From assembly GCF_000969905.1 (NCBI RefSeq), contig NZ_CP009520.1:1860001-1924000 (forward strand): a stretch of DNA of 64,000 nucleotides. The letters run 5' to 3'. The DNA comes from Methanosarcina vacuolata Z-761 (GTDB lineage Archaea; Halobacteriota; Methanosarcinia; Methanosarcinales; Methanosarcinaceae). The notes under the pieces are model-generated. The model made no database searches. It saw only the letters and a program-made list of their open reading frames with translations, and was not told where the DNA came from. Positions 55,041 to 63,816 of the stretch are shown piece after piece (the stretch's first letter is position 1; the number at the start of each line of letters is the position of its first letter). Both the position numbers and the translations under genes were made by a program.

Positions 55041-56171
55041 TTATTCTGAGGCTCTACACCCTGTAATTCTGTTAGAGTTCCCGGAAGTCAATTCATGTAC
55101 TCCTTTGTAAAGGGTTGTCCTCTCTTTTGGAACTCTTCCGGCTCCGTAGATCATCCATTCCAGTTCTTCAACAGAGATACTTTCTCCATTAGGAGCTCCT
55201 GCCAATCTGGAAATACTCTCTTCCATGAGTGTACCTCCCAGGTCATTTGCACCACAGTGAAGAGCAAACTGGGAAAGCTTCTTCCCCAGTTTTACCCAGC
55301 TTGCCTGAATATTATCTACGTGCCCGTGAAGAAGGATACGTGAAACAGCATAGATTTTCAGGTCATCGAGGCCAGGAGTAGCATACCTGCCCTCTCGGAT
55401 CATTTTTTCACCAATCGGATTATTATAAGGCATAAAAGGCAGAGGCACAAACTCGGTAATTCCGCCAGTCTCTTTCTGAATATCCCTGATAGTCAGGATG
55501 TGCTCAATTCTCTCTTCAGGAGTTTCGACATGCCCGTACATCATGGTTGCCGTGGTAGGGATTCCTGTAGCATGTGCCTGTGTGACCACTTCAATCCACT
55601 CCGCAGTCTTGAGTTTTGAAGGGCAAATAATTTTCCTGACACGGTCAGAGAGAATTTCGGCTGCAGTTCCGGGCATTGTATCAAGCCCGCTTCGTTTCAG
55701 CTTTGAAAGGGCTTCACTTACTTTTATGCCACTGACACGAGAAGCATGGTAAACCTCCATCGGGGAAAAAGCGTGAATATGCATTTCCGGAAATTCGGCT
55801 TTTATGGTTTCTGCAATTTCCTGGTAAAAGTCAAGGCCCACATCCGGAAGAAGACCTCCCTGGATACAAACTTCGGTAGCTTTTTCCTTCTCAGCTTCTC
55901 TAACCTTTTCCATAATTCCTTCTATGCTGAGGACCTTACCATCGTTTGTCCTGAATGCACAGAACCCGCAGGTGCCTACACAGCGGCTTGTGAAATTTAT
56001 GTTTCGGTTTACTACGTAAGTAACCGTATCTCCTGCCGTAAGAGAGCGAAGTTCGTCCGCAAACCTGAAGAGTTCAAAAGGAGGTACCTCCAGAAGCAGG
56101 AGACCATCTTCTTTTGTGCTCTTCCCCTGGTATGCTCGTTCTATGAGATCTTCGGGAATCCTGTTGTTCAT
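55041..56171 (-). CDS. cofH: CofH paralogue 2
   Basis: The second CofH, 376 residues, with motif CVGTCGFC (cysteines 64, 68, 71), CIQGGLLPD and GANDLGGTLMEESIS. Its SD, GGAGG, is formed by the last codons of cofG, and only three bases separate the two genes, so they are translationally linked. The two CofH proteins are alike along their whole length; one may be a spare, or they may have different roles. Confidence 0.94.
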   Translation of the reverse strand: MNNRIPEDLIERAYQGKSTKEDGLLLLEVPPFELFRFADELRSLTAGDTVTYVVNRNINFTSRCVGTCGFCAFRTNDGKVLSIEGIMEKVREAEKEKATEVCIQGGLLPDVGLDFYQEIAETIKAEFPEMHIHAFSPMEVYHASRVSGIKVSEALSKLKRSGLDTMPGTAAEILSDRVRKIICPSKLKTAEWIEVVTQAHATGIPTTATMMYGHVETPEERIEHILTIRDIQKETGGITEFVPLPFMPYNNPIGEKMIREGRYATPGLDDLKIYAVSRILLHGHVDNIQASWVKLGKKLSQFALHCGANDLGGTLMEESISRLAGAPNGESISVEELEWMIYGAGRVPKERTTLYKGVHELTSGNSNRITGCRASE

Positions 56172-56174
56172 TTT

Positions 56175-57176
56175 TCAATTCCTCCGCATGCCCTCTGTCC
56201 AGGGCTTTTTCCTGTAACCGTCAGCATCAGAGAGTTGTTCTATAAGCCCGCCTATCCTGTCCGAATACCATTCATTTCTTACATACTGAGGGTAAATTGG
56301 CAGGCGTTCCCTGAGCAAAATAGGACTTAGTTTCCTTTGCAAGTCCTTCACATCCGGCCATTCAGCTTCAGGATTAATCCAGTCAATTGTCAGTGGAGAT
56401 ATGCCTCCCAGGTCAGTTACTCCTTTTGCGATAAGGGCTTTGGGGTCTATAAGGTTTGGGGCGACCTGCACTGCTATGTCAGAAGGAAGGATCTGTCTGG
56501 CCAGGCATATAGTGTCAATCATTTCTTCTATTGAAGGAGCAGGAAAGTTTTCCATAGTTGTCCCGGGTTTTGGGGCAAAGTTCTGGATAATAACTTCCTG
56601 GATGTGCCCGTATTCCCTATGAAGAGACGCAATAGCTTCAAGGGACTCAATTCTATCTTCCCTTTTTTCCCCAATTCCTATAAGAAGGCCGGTAGTATAG
56701 GGGATCTGGAGTTTTCCTGCTTCTCGAATGGTATTAAGCCTGAGTTCGGGAAGTTTGCCGGGGCAGTCCTTATGGGCGTCCAGGGTTGCCGTGCTCTCAA
56801 GCATAAGCCCCATGCTTGCATTCAAAGGCTTTAAAGCCTTCAGCTCCGAGCGCGTCATAATCCCTGCATTCGTATGAGGAAGGATTCCAATATCGATTGC
56901 AGCCTCACAGAGAATGAGAAGGTATTCAAGCGTGGAAGAATAACCGAGTTCTTTAAGCCATTTCCTGTACTCCGAAACCTCCTCTGCATATTCCCCAAAG
57001 GTGAAAAGAGCTTCGGTACACCCTGCATTTGCCCCGTTTTCAAGTACAGGAAGAATTTCTCCGGGTCTCATGAGCCTGGCGCCTGGTTGTCCGGGCTCCC
57101 GCCGAAAACCGCAGTAACCACAGTGGTTCCTGCAAATATTGGTCACAGGAACGAAAACGTTTTTCGAGTAGGTCAC
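56175..57176 (-). CDS. cofG: CofG, 7,8-didemethyl-8-hydroxy-5-deazariboflavin synthase subunit 1
   Basis: CofG completes Fo formation with a second radical SAM step. The 333-residue frame has CRNHCGYC (cysteines 15, 19, 22) close to its start, the DLGGISPLTIDWINPEAEWP segment and the family pattern FAPKPGTTM. The GTG at 57176 has no SD. An AGGTG at 57208-57212 lies 4-7 bases before in-frame ATC/ATT codons (57203/57200), so translation may begin there on a non-AUG codon; see findings. Confidence 0.94.
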   Translation of the reverse strand: MTYSKNVFVPVTNICRNHCGYCGFRREPGQPGARLMRPGEILPVLENGANAGCTEALFTFGEYAEEVSEYRKWLKELGYSSTLEYLLILCEAAIDIGILPHTNAGIMTRSELKALKPLNASMGLMLESTATLDAHKDCPGKLPELRLNTIREAGKLQIPYTTGLLIGIGEKREDRIESLEAIASLHREYGHIQEVIIQNFAPKPGTTMENFPAPSIEEMIDTICLARQILPSDIAVQVAPNLIDPKALIAKGVTDLGGISPLTIDWINPEAEWPDVKDLQRKLSPILLRERLPIYPQYVRNEWYSDRIGGLIEQLSDADGYRKKPWTEGMRRN

Positions 57177-57234
57177 AAAATTGGGATTTTTTGGTGGAAT
57201 GATAAAACACCTGATGAGTTTGTTTTCTGAAATT

Positions 57235-58512
57235 TTAGTCCAGGATTTTCTTCATGGTAGCAACTACACCAAGAGCTACACCTTCAACTTCAATGCCGCC
57301 TTTTCCTTTGGCTCCATCCCCTACAACGTAAAGTCCGGGAATAGGGGTCTCATTACCAGGATCCGTGCCTGAGGCAGCCCTGTTTACCGGCCAGTTGTCG
57401 TGGTATGACTGGATAAGCAGGACTTCGTATTTTTTATTGGGAAAGATTTCTTTAAGGTCCTGAAGCCCCAGTTCAATTTCAGCTTCGAGATTTTTCACGT
57501 TCTCAGGGGCTACGTGTTGATGGGACATTGTAAGATGCTTGCCAGGTGGAGCGAGTCTCGGATCGACCTGCGTAACTTCATTTATCCCATTTACTCTTTT
57601 TGCATATGGGGTTAGAAGGACACCCGAATGCCCTACAAGAGGCTCGTCTGCAGCAAGACATATCTTTATCCCGGCAGAAGGCTTCAGGGTTTCAAGTCTT
57701 CTGAGGTATTCTGAAGCTTTTTCGCCTGACAGGGCCTCCGCACAGAGACATGCAGTTGCAGCATGCCCTAAATTGCTGATGACCAGGTCTGCTTTATGAG
57801 CCTCCTCACCAACAAGAACACCCGCAGCTTTTCCGTTTTCTACAAGGATTTTGGAAACCTCGGTCTCGGTATGAATCTTTCCGTCATGTGCAGCAATCAC
57901 ACTTTCCAGAGCATCGATTACTCCTTTGCATCCTCCAATAGGAACTCCTGGGCCGCCGAATCTGTACATGTTTTCAATGATTTCGAAAACTTCTTCCACA
58001 GAAACTTCGTCACTTCTAAGGCTCAATGCCCAGCCACAGAAAGCGTCGGCAAATTTCTCAAGCCAGTCATCTTTAAACTGTGACCTGAGCCATGCCTGCA
58101 AAGTGCTTCCTGTTGGGCGGTTCTTTCGCGTACTTACTATAAGAAGGGCGATCTTCAGGCGGTCTTTATGCGAGAGAAGTGTGGAAAAATCGTTAAACAA
58201 AATATCTTTGAAGCCTTTCTCATAATCCTTGCTGCCTTTTTTCAGAGGCACGCGTACAGTTGTATTATCTGCCCTAACAATTTTTACATCGGCTCCGACT
58301 TCGTTGAGGAACTTGGCAAGAGGGCCTGCAGGTCCATGGGGCAGGACATGGAAAGCTCCGCTTGAAACCTGGAATCCCTTGTAACTGAGGTTTGTAAACC
58401 TTCCTCCTGTGATGGGAAGCCTTTCAAAAACATCTACCTGGTACCCTGCCTTTGAGAGCCTGGCCGCACTTAAGAGCCCGCCAAGTCCTGCGCCAATCAC
58501 AATCGCTTTCAT
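57235..58512 (-). CDS. FAD/NAD(P)-binding oxidoreductase (phytoene-desaturase-like)
   Basis: A 425-residue amine-oxidase/phytoene-desaturase-type flavoprotein. The FAD-binding motif VIGAGLGGLLSAARLSKAGY is at residues 4-23 and the closing FAD motif LYVVGDGAKGKGGIEVEGVA near 395. It overlaps the upstream ferredoxin gene by ATGA and stands 58 bases before cofG. Substrate unknown; the partner is likely the ferredoxin. It may act in the methanophenazine or isoprenoid area or in F420 metabolism, but that is guesswork from its neighbours. Confidence 0.88.
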   Translation of the reverse strand: MKAIVIGAGLGGLLSAARLSKAGYQVDVFERLPITGGRFTNLSYKGFQVSSGAFHVLPHGPAGPLAKFLNEVGADVKIVRADNTTVRVPLKKGSKDYEKGFKDILFNDFSTLLSHKDRLKIALLIVSTRKNRPTGSTLQAWLRSQFKDDWLEKFADAFCGWALSLRSDEVSVEEVFEIIENMYRFGGPGVPIGGCKGVIDALESVIAAHDGKIHTETEVSKILVENGKAAGVLVGEEAHKADLVISNLGHAATACLCAEALSGEKASEYLRRLETLKPSAGIKICLAADEPLVGHSGVLLTPYAKRVNGINEVTQVDPRLAPPGKHLTMSHQHVAPENVKNLEAEIELGLQDLKEIFPNKKYEVLLIQSYHDNWPVNRAASGTDPGNETPIPGLYVVGDGAKGKGGIEVEGVALGVVATMKKILD

Positions 58513-58670
58513 GCCAACACCTCTATAGCCTTAACAGGGCAGTAAAGAGCGCAGATTCCGCAGTCTATGCAGGCGTCAGTAGCTTGTGCCTTTCCTTTTA
58601 CCTCTATTGCTCCTTGTTTACAAAAAGAAGCACACTGGCCGCATCCTACACAATTATCATTAATCTTCAT
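58509..58670 (-). CDS. Small 2[4Fe-4S] ferredoxin
   Basis: A 53-residue ferredoxin. Two complete cluster motifs are visible: CVGCGQCASFC (cysteines 7, 10, 13, 17) and CIDCGICALYC (34, 37, 40, 44), the second followed by Pro. The stop codon overlaps the start of the flavoprotein gene by ATGA, so they are co-translated. It may be the electron donor or acceptor of that enzyme. Confidence 0.95.
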   Translation of the reverse strand: MKINDNCVGCGQCASFCKQGAIEVKGKAQATDACIDCGICALYCPVKAIEVLA

Positions 58671-59641
58671 GCGATTCCACCAGTTTTTCTATCATGAAAA
58701 GACTTATTATAATGTATTGGTACAGTATGTTCTCAGGGTCATGCTAAAAAGTATAGTATTCTCTTTCCATGAATACGGAGACCCTATGTGTACCCGGTAG
58801 TATGTAATTTATTTATTTTCTGTCAACTATTCTTATACTGCTTCACTAATGATTCTGCTATTGATTTTATCATATCTCGTAAAATATAAGGTGGACCATT
58901 CCATATTTAGTGGGGTTCCATTCCAGATTCTGCAGCAAGATGGCCTAACTTTTATTATTTCTTTATTATTTTTATTTTATGTGATGCATGAAAAACCTTT
59001 TATTCTGGGAATTTCTCATGATTTTTATATTATTATATATGAATGTTTTATTCAATCTAAAATAATTAAAGTCTATATATACTTATTGTGCTTCTATGAA
59101 GCTTACTTATATATATTATAAATAATATTATTTATGTTTGGGGAACTGGAAGGGAATAACATATACATAACTTGCAGAATTCCGTAAACGGAATAGGACT
59201 TTATTCCAATTTTTTAAACATATCCATATTCTAAAAACAGATTTTAATTATTTGAACTTAATATTTATATAATATTAATTATCTAGCAAATAGCGATAAG
59301 TAACTCCTCATTCGTTTGCAGCAATTAGTATGAGGTTCTGTAATTTTAAGCAATTATAATTATTAATTATATTAATCTCAATCAATTGGACCTATGCTGC
59401 CTGAAACAGGAATTCCCCTGAACTTCTGGCAATTATCATACAATTCCGGGCAAAGAAATCTAAATTTTCAAAGCCTGGAAGCAAATGCCTGTACAAAGGG
59501 ATCTTTTTATCGAAATTAAAGATCTCTGTGGACTCAGGCATCTATCAAAGGACCTGTGTCTGGACCGAAAACAATTTCCCTAAACCCGGTTGTCTGGACG
59601 CAGTTTTGTTGTCTAAAAACCCCAAATTCGTGTCATGTAAT

Positions 59642-59776
59642 GCTGCACTTAATTCAGGTTGCTGCACTTAATTCAGGTTGCTGCACTTAATTCAGGTTGC
59701 TGCACTTAATTCAGGTTGTTGCACTTAATTCAGGTTGCTGCACTTTGATTCAGGTTGCTGCACTTTAACAGGTGAT
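59642..59776. repeat. Tandem repeat in the fpoA leader, 7 copies of a 19-20-bp unit
   Basis: Copies of GCTGCACTTAATTCAGGTT start at 59642, 59661, 59680, 59699, 59718, 59737 and 59757. The last has become GCTGCACTTTAACAGGTGAT, in which CAGGTGAT is the SD of fpoA. The array lies immediately before the start codon. Confidence 0.93.
59770..59776 (+). promoter_or_regulatory. Ribosome binding site of fpoA
   Basis: AGGTGAT, a full match to the archaeal 16S 3' end, lies 4 bases before the ATG at 59781. It rules out the GTG at 59772 as the start. Confidence 0.85.
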
Positions 59777-59780
59777 ATTA

Positions 59781-60155
59781 ATGTCTGAAATAATTGATAG
59801 CTACATACCAGTTGCAATATTCCTTGTCGTGGCACTTGTTATGCCTCCAATGACAATGTTTATGGTAAAGCAACTGAGCCCGAGGAGCAAGGCAGCCGGC
59901 AAATACACGACATATGAGTCGGGTTCGGTTCCCACAGGAACTGCAAGGATCCAGTTCAATGTTGAGTATTATCTTTATGCAATTGCATTTGTGCTCTTTG
60001 ATATAGAGGTGCTTTTTCTTTACCCATGGGTTACGGTCTATAAGGGGCATGGGATCACCTCTCTTGCAGTGGTTGAGATGTTTGCCTTTATTTTTATACT
60101 GCTCTTCGGATACATTTATCTCTGGAAAAAGGGGGCCCTTACATGGGTGAAGTGA
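59781..60155 (+). CDS. fpoA: F420H2 dehydrogenase subunit FpoA
   Basis: FpoA is the NuoA-like membrane subunit of the proton-pumping F420H2:methanophenazine oxidoreductase. The 124-residue protein has three membrane helices (SYIPVAIFLVVALVMPPMTM; YYLYAIAFVLFDIEVLFLYP; VEMFAFIFILLFGYIYLW) with the conserved FDIEVLFLYPW motif. It starts the operon and overlaps fpoB by 13 bases. The Fpo input module FpoF is not in this window. Confidence 0.96.
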   Translation: MSEIIDSYIPVAIFLVVALVMPPMTMFMVKQLSPRSKAAGKYTTYESGSVPTGTARIQFNVEYYLYAIAFVLFDIEVLFLYPWVTVYKGHGITSLAVVEMFAFIFILLFGYIYLWKKGALTWVK

Positions 60156-60697
60156 AGGAGAAAAAAACGAGTAAACCCTATGAGACCTCGGAAGAAGAAA
60201 TTCCTGGAGTTCTTACAACAACAGGCAATGCGATCAGTGATTTTCTCAAGAAAACTAAGGTTCAGGACTTTATTAACTGGGGTAGGAAAAATTCGCTATG
60301 GTTTATGACCCAGCCAATGGGCTGTTGCGGAGTCGAGATGATTGCAATGGGCTGTGCCCACTATGATACGGACCGCTTTGGAATTATTCCGAGAAACTCT
60401 CCAAGGCAGGCTGATGTTATGCTCATAAGCGGCTACGTGACAAAGAAATACCTGCCTGCTTTAAAAAGACTCTGGGAACAGATGCCTTCTCCTAAATGGG
60501 TCATCGCTTTTGGAGACTGTTCAATTAGTGGCGGCCCATTCTATGAGTCATATAGTACTGTCCAGAATATTGATGAGATATTTCCAATCGATGTCTTTGT
60601 CCCAGGGTGTCCTCCAAGGCCAGAAGCAATGCTTCAGGGATTTGTGGAACTACAGGAAAAAATCAAAGCCAAAAAAGACCTGGGCTCGGAGTATTAA
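60143..60697 (+). CDS. fpoB: F420H2 dehydrogenase subunit FpoB
   Basis: NuoB-like iron-sulfur subunit of 184 residues. The four cysteines for the terminal 4Fe-4S cluster are at 61, 62 (MGCCGVEM), 126 (GDCSISGG) and 156 (PGCPPRPE). It sits on the cytoplasmic side next to FpoD and passes electrons towards methanophenazine. The first 40 residues are a charged extension. Confidence 0.96.
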   Translation: MGEVKEKKTSKPYETSEEEIPGVLTTTGNAISDFLKKTKVQDFINWGRKNSLWFMTQPMGCCGVEMIAMGCAHYDTDRFGIIPRNSPRQADVMLISGYVTKKYLPALKRLWEQMPSPKWVIAFGDCSISGGPFYESYSTVQNIDEIFPIDVFVPGCPPRPEAMLQGFVELQEKIKAKKDLGSEY

Positions 60698-60744
60698 GGT
60701 TACTGAGGTTCTTCTGAAATTTCAGAGTTATTTGAGGGAAAATT

Positions 60745-61221
60745 ATGGATGTCACAGAAATTCTCAAGTTATTAACAGGCACATTTCCTGAGGCAATCTC
60801 CGAAGCCGCAGCCGAGTCCGAAATCCGTGCCAGGGCATATGTGGGCAGGGAGAAGGTGAAAGAAGTTTGCCAGTACCTTAAGGATTCCCTTCAATTTGAC
60901 CACCTCTGCTCAGTCTGCGGGGTGGACTACATAAAAAGGAATGAGTTTGAGGTAGTCTATCATATAGCATCATATAATCATCCTGTGGTTCTGACGCTTA
61001 AGGCCAGGCTTCCGAGAGAAAGTCCGGAAATCGAATCCGTTGTATCGGTGTACTGGAATGCAAACTGGTATGAAAGGGAAACTTACGAGCTTTTCGGGAT
61101 TCTATTCAAAAACCACCCTAACCTGAAGCCACTTGTACTTCCCGAAGATATGCTTGGAGAATGGCCCCTCAGGAAAGATTACGAGGGCTTTCCGAATAAG
61201 ACGGCCAGAAACCTGGTGTGA
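60745..61221 (+). CDS. fpoC: F420H2 dehydrogenase subunit FpoC
   Basis: NuoC-like subunit of 158 residues, with the YHIASYNHPVVLTLKARLPR region and the C-terminal NWYERETYELFGILFKNHPN motif of the 30-kDa subunit family. It is a structural partner of FpoD; NuoC and NuoD are fused in some bacteria but separate here. Confidence 0.96.
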   Translation: MDVTEILKLLTGTFPEAISEAAAESEIRARAYVGREKVKEVCQYLKDSLQFDHLCSVCGVDYIKRNEFEVVYHIASYNHPVVLTLKARLPRESPEIESVVSVYWNANWYERETYELFGILFKNHPNLKPLVLPEDMLGEWPLRKDYEGFPNKTARNLV

Positions 61222-61230
61222 GGGTGAAAA

Positions 61231-62355
61231 ATGGAAGAACGGCTTGAACCAGATGAGATGATCGTACACCTGGGCCCTCAGCATCCCATGCAGCCCGGCC
61301 CCTTCAGGCTAAACCTGAGGTTAAAAGGGGAAACAGTAGTGGATGCTGACATAGAACTGGGTTTCATTCATAAAGGTATTGAAAAGATTCTGGAGAATAA
61401 GACTTACCTCCAGGGAATAACAATCGTGGACAGGATCTGCTATCTTGTGGCTCTTGTAAACGAAGAATGTTTTGTAGGCTGTACCGAGAAATTACTTGGC
61501 ATCGAACCGCCTGAAAGGTCTCAATATATCCGGGTTATTCTTGACGAGCTTACAAGAATTCAGAGCCATCTGCTGGGTATGGGCGAGTTTGGAGAATTCA
61601 TTGGTTTTGTTTCCATGTTCATGTACACGGTAAGGGAACGAGAAGAAGTCCTGAGCCTGATTGATATGATCACGGGAGCCAGAATTACTCACAGCTATCT
61701 CAAGTTCGGAGGAGTACGCGACGACCTTCCGGATGGGTTTAAAGAAAAAGCAATCTCTGTCCTCAACAAACTCAAAAAATCAGTTGACGATTTTGAGGAA
61801 ATGTTCCACACGGACAGGATCTACAGGGAAAGAACTGTCGGAGTTGGCGTCCTGACTGCTGATGTCGCAAAGAACCTTGGGGTTTCAGGGCCTGCTTTGC
61901 GTGCAACCGGTGTACCTTTCGATATCCGGAAAAATGAACCTTATCTGGTTTATAAAGACCTTGACTTCAAAGTCTGCACTGAAACTGCAGGAGACTGTTT
62001 TGCAAGAGTCCAGGTCAGACTTAATGAGATCCGGGAAAGTATCTATATCCTGGAACAGTGTTTCGACCAGATTCCCAGCGGCCCTCTCTTCCCCGAAGGT
62101 TCCCTGTACGGCAGGAGAACCCCTGTAATGAGAGTTCCTGCCGGTGAGGTGTTCTACAGGGTGGAAGACCCAAGAGGGGAAATGGGAATGTACATGATTT
62201 CCGACGGTTCGGACAAGCCATACAGAGTAAAGATTAGAGGCCCCTACTATCCTACCCTGCAAGCTCTGCCTCCCCTTATAATAGGCACGACTGTTGCAGA
62301 TGTAGCAGCAATCTCAGGCAGCATGGACGGGTGTACCAGTGAAGCGGACAGGTGA
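61231..62355 (+). CDS. fpoD: F420H2 dehydrogenase subunit FpoD
   Basis: NuoD-like (49-kDa) subunit of 374 residues, related to the large subunit of NiFe hydrogenases but without the nickel ligands. Motifs include HLGPQHPMQPGPFRL, ELGFIHKGIEKI and the C-terminal TVADVAAISGSMDGCTSEADR. With FpoB it forms the quinone-type (methanophenazine) binding site. Its end contains the SD of fpoH. Confidence 0.96.
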   Translation: MEERLEPDEMIVHLGPQHPMQPGPFRLNLRLKGETVVDADIELGFIHKGIEKILENKTYLQGITIVDRICYLVALVNEECFVGCTEKLLGIEPPERSQYIRVILDELTRIQSHLLGMGEFGEFIGFVSMFMYTVREREEVLSLIDMITGARITHSYLKFGGVRDDLPDGFKEKAISVLNKLKKSVDDFEEMFHTDRIYRERTVGVGVLTADVAKNLGVSGPALRATGVPFDIRKNEPYLVYKDLDFKVCTETAGDCFARVQVRLNEIRESIYILEQCFDQIPSGPLFPEGSLYGRRTPVMRVPAGEVFYRVEDPRGEMGMYMISDGSDKPYRVKIRGPYYPTLQALPPLIIGTTVADVAAISGSMDGCTSEADR

Positions 62356-62360
62356 TTCTG

Positions 62361-63401
62361 ATGACAGTAGTAATTCCTGAATATATAACCCCTTTAATTC
62401 CCTGGATCAGAGGAATATTTGGCCTTGTTCTGATTGGAATTATTTTCGTCGGAGCAATGGGAGCTGTCTGGCTTGAACGGAAGCTTTCTGCTGACATCCA
62501 GACAAGGATGGGGCCCTGCCGCGTAGGAAAATATGGGCTCTTGCAGCTTGTAGCCGATGCAATCAAGCTTTTTACGAAAGAAGACTTAAAGCCGCTGAAT
62601 GCTGACAGTTTACTTTTTAATAATGCTAATATTTTCATGCTTGGTTCGGTTTTTCTTATGCTTGTCGCCCTTCCTGTGGGCGCGGTCTTTATTAATGGGG
62701 TCGAATACACGCTTGCGGTCACCCAGATGGACATCAGCGTGCTTTACATCGAAGCGGTGTCCGCATTATCCATTTTCGGAATTTTCATGGTGGCTTACGG
62801 CTCGAATAACAAATACTCCCTGCTTGGGGCTTTTCGAAACTTTGCACGAATGGTAGGATATGAAGTACCTCTTGGAATAACTGTCATAAGTGTAGCTGCT
62901 ATGACAGGTTCGCTTAATATCGTAGACATTTCGACTGCACAGGGCCTGCGCTGGAATATTTTCCTGCAGCCCCTGGGATGTTTTGTATTCTTTGTATCAC
63001 TAATGGCTGATATGGGAAGACTCCCCTTTGACCAGAACGAGTCCGAAGAAGAACTGATAGCAGGGTGGATTACGGAATACTGTGGAATGCGTTTCGGGCT
63101 GGGTTTCTTTGCCGAATACATCCACATGATCCTTGGTTCTTTCCTTGTAGCCCTTCTCTTCCTCGGCGGCTGGAACGTACCAGGCTTTATTGCAAACAAC
63201 TCTTTCTTTGGCATTATTGCTCCAACAGGCTTCCTCATTGTAAAAGTTGTCTTTGTACTTATGGTAATTATAGGGCTCAGATGGGCTGTCCCGAGGTTCA
63301 GGATTGACCAGGTTGTTGACCTGAGCTGGAAAAAATTGCTTCCTCTTGCCCTTTTAAACCTTGTCTGGGCTGTAGGGCTCGGACTCTACCTGGGGGCGTG
63401 A
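62361..63401 (+). CDS. fpoH: F420H2 dehydrogenase subunit FpoH
   Basis: NuoH-like membrane subunit of 346 residues with eight membrane helices, linking the peripheral arm to the proton channel. Motifs: WLERKLSADIQTRMGPCRVG at about 40-60, and MADMGRLPFDQNESEEELIA, the acidic loop. The ATG at 62361 has AGGTGATT four bases upstream, partly within the fpoD stop; a GTG at 62352 is excluded. Confidence 0.96.
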   Translation: MTVVIPEYITPLIPWIRGIFGLVLIGIIFVGAMGAVWLERKLSADIQTRMGPCRVGKYGLLQLVADAIKLFTKEDLKPLNADSLLFNNANIFMLGSVFLMLVALPVGAVFINGVEYTLAVTQMDISVLYIEAVSALSIFGIFMVAYGSNNKYSLLGAFRNFARMVGYEVPLGITVISVAAMTGSLNIVDISTAQGLRWNIFLQPLGCFVFFVSLMADMGRLPFDQNESEEELIAGWITEYCGMRFGLGFFAEYIHMILGSFLVALLFLGGWNVPGFIANNSFFGIIAPTGFLIVKVVFVLMVIIGLRWAVPRFRIDQVVDLSWKKLLPLALLNLVWAVGLGLYLGA

Positions 63402-63405
63402 AATT

Positions 63406-63816
63406 ATGGTCCTTAAAAACATTAAATACGCAATTAGAAACATCACAAGGCCTCCCGTAACCAGGATGTACCCGGAAAAACAAAGCGAGCTTTCCGACCG
63501 GTTCAGGGGGCTTCAGATACTCGATAAAAGTAAATGCATAGGCTGTGGCATCTGTGCCAATACATGCCCCAATGCCGCAATCAAGATCGTAAAAGCTCCG
63601 ATTGCACCAGGCAGCACAAAACAACGCTGGTTCCCTCAGATTGACATCGGACACTGTCTTTTCTGCGGGCTATGTATCGACCAGTGCCCGAAAGAAGCGC
63701 TTTCCAGCGGCAAGGAATACGCTAAAGGTCTCGTTAAATGGAAGCACAAAGACCTGCTCATGACCCCTGAAAAACTTGCAAGGGAAGTCGATATTGAGGA
63801 AGGTGACGAGAAATGA
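63406..63816 (+). CDS. fpoI: F420H2 dehydrogenase subunit FpoI
   Basis: NuoI-like ferredoxin subunit of 136 residues with two 4Fe-4S motifs, CIGCGICANTCP (44-55) and CLFCGLCIDQCP (84-95). It carries electrons from the F420H2-oxidising input (FpoF) to FpoB. It overlaps fpoJ by ATGA. Confidence 0.96.
   Translation: MVLKNIKYAIRNITRPPVTRMYPEKQSELSDRFRGLQILDKSKCIGCGICANTCPNAAIKIVKAPIAPGSTKQRWFPQIDIGHCLFCGLCIDQCPKEALSSGKEYAKGLVKWKHKDLLMTPEKLAREVDIEEGDEK

Larger units (their letters stand above)
58671..59780. other. Divergent intergenic region between the F420 cluster and fpo operon
   Basis: About 1.1 kb of AT-rich DNA without a supported gene. It must contain the promoters of the minus-strand ferredoxin operon and of fpoA. 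The 19-bp tandem array that ends in the fpoA leader is listed separately. Confidence 0.55.

Noticed and set aside
58849-59121. 90-codon plus-strand frame upstream of fpoA
   Set aside because: Hydrophobic and Ile/Tyr-rich as expected from AT-rich DNA; no SD and it lies in the divergent promoter region.
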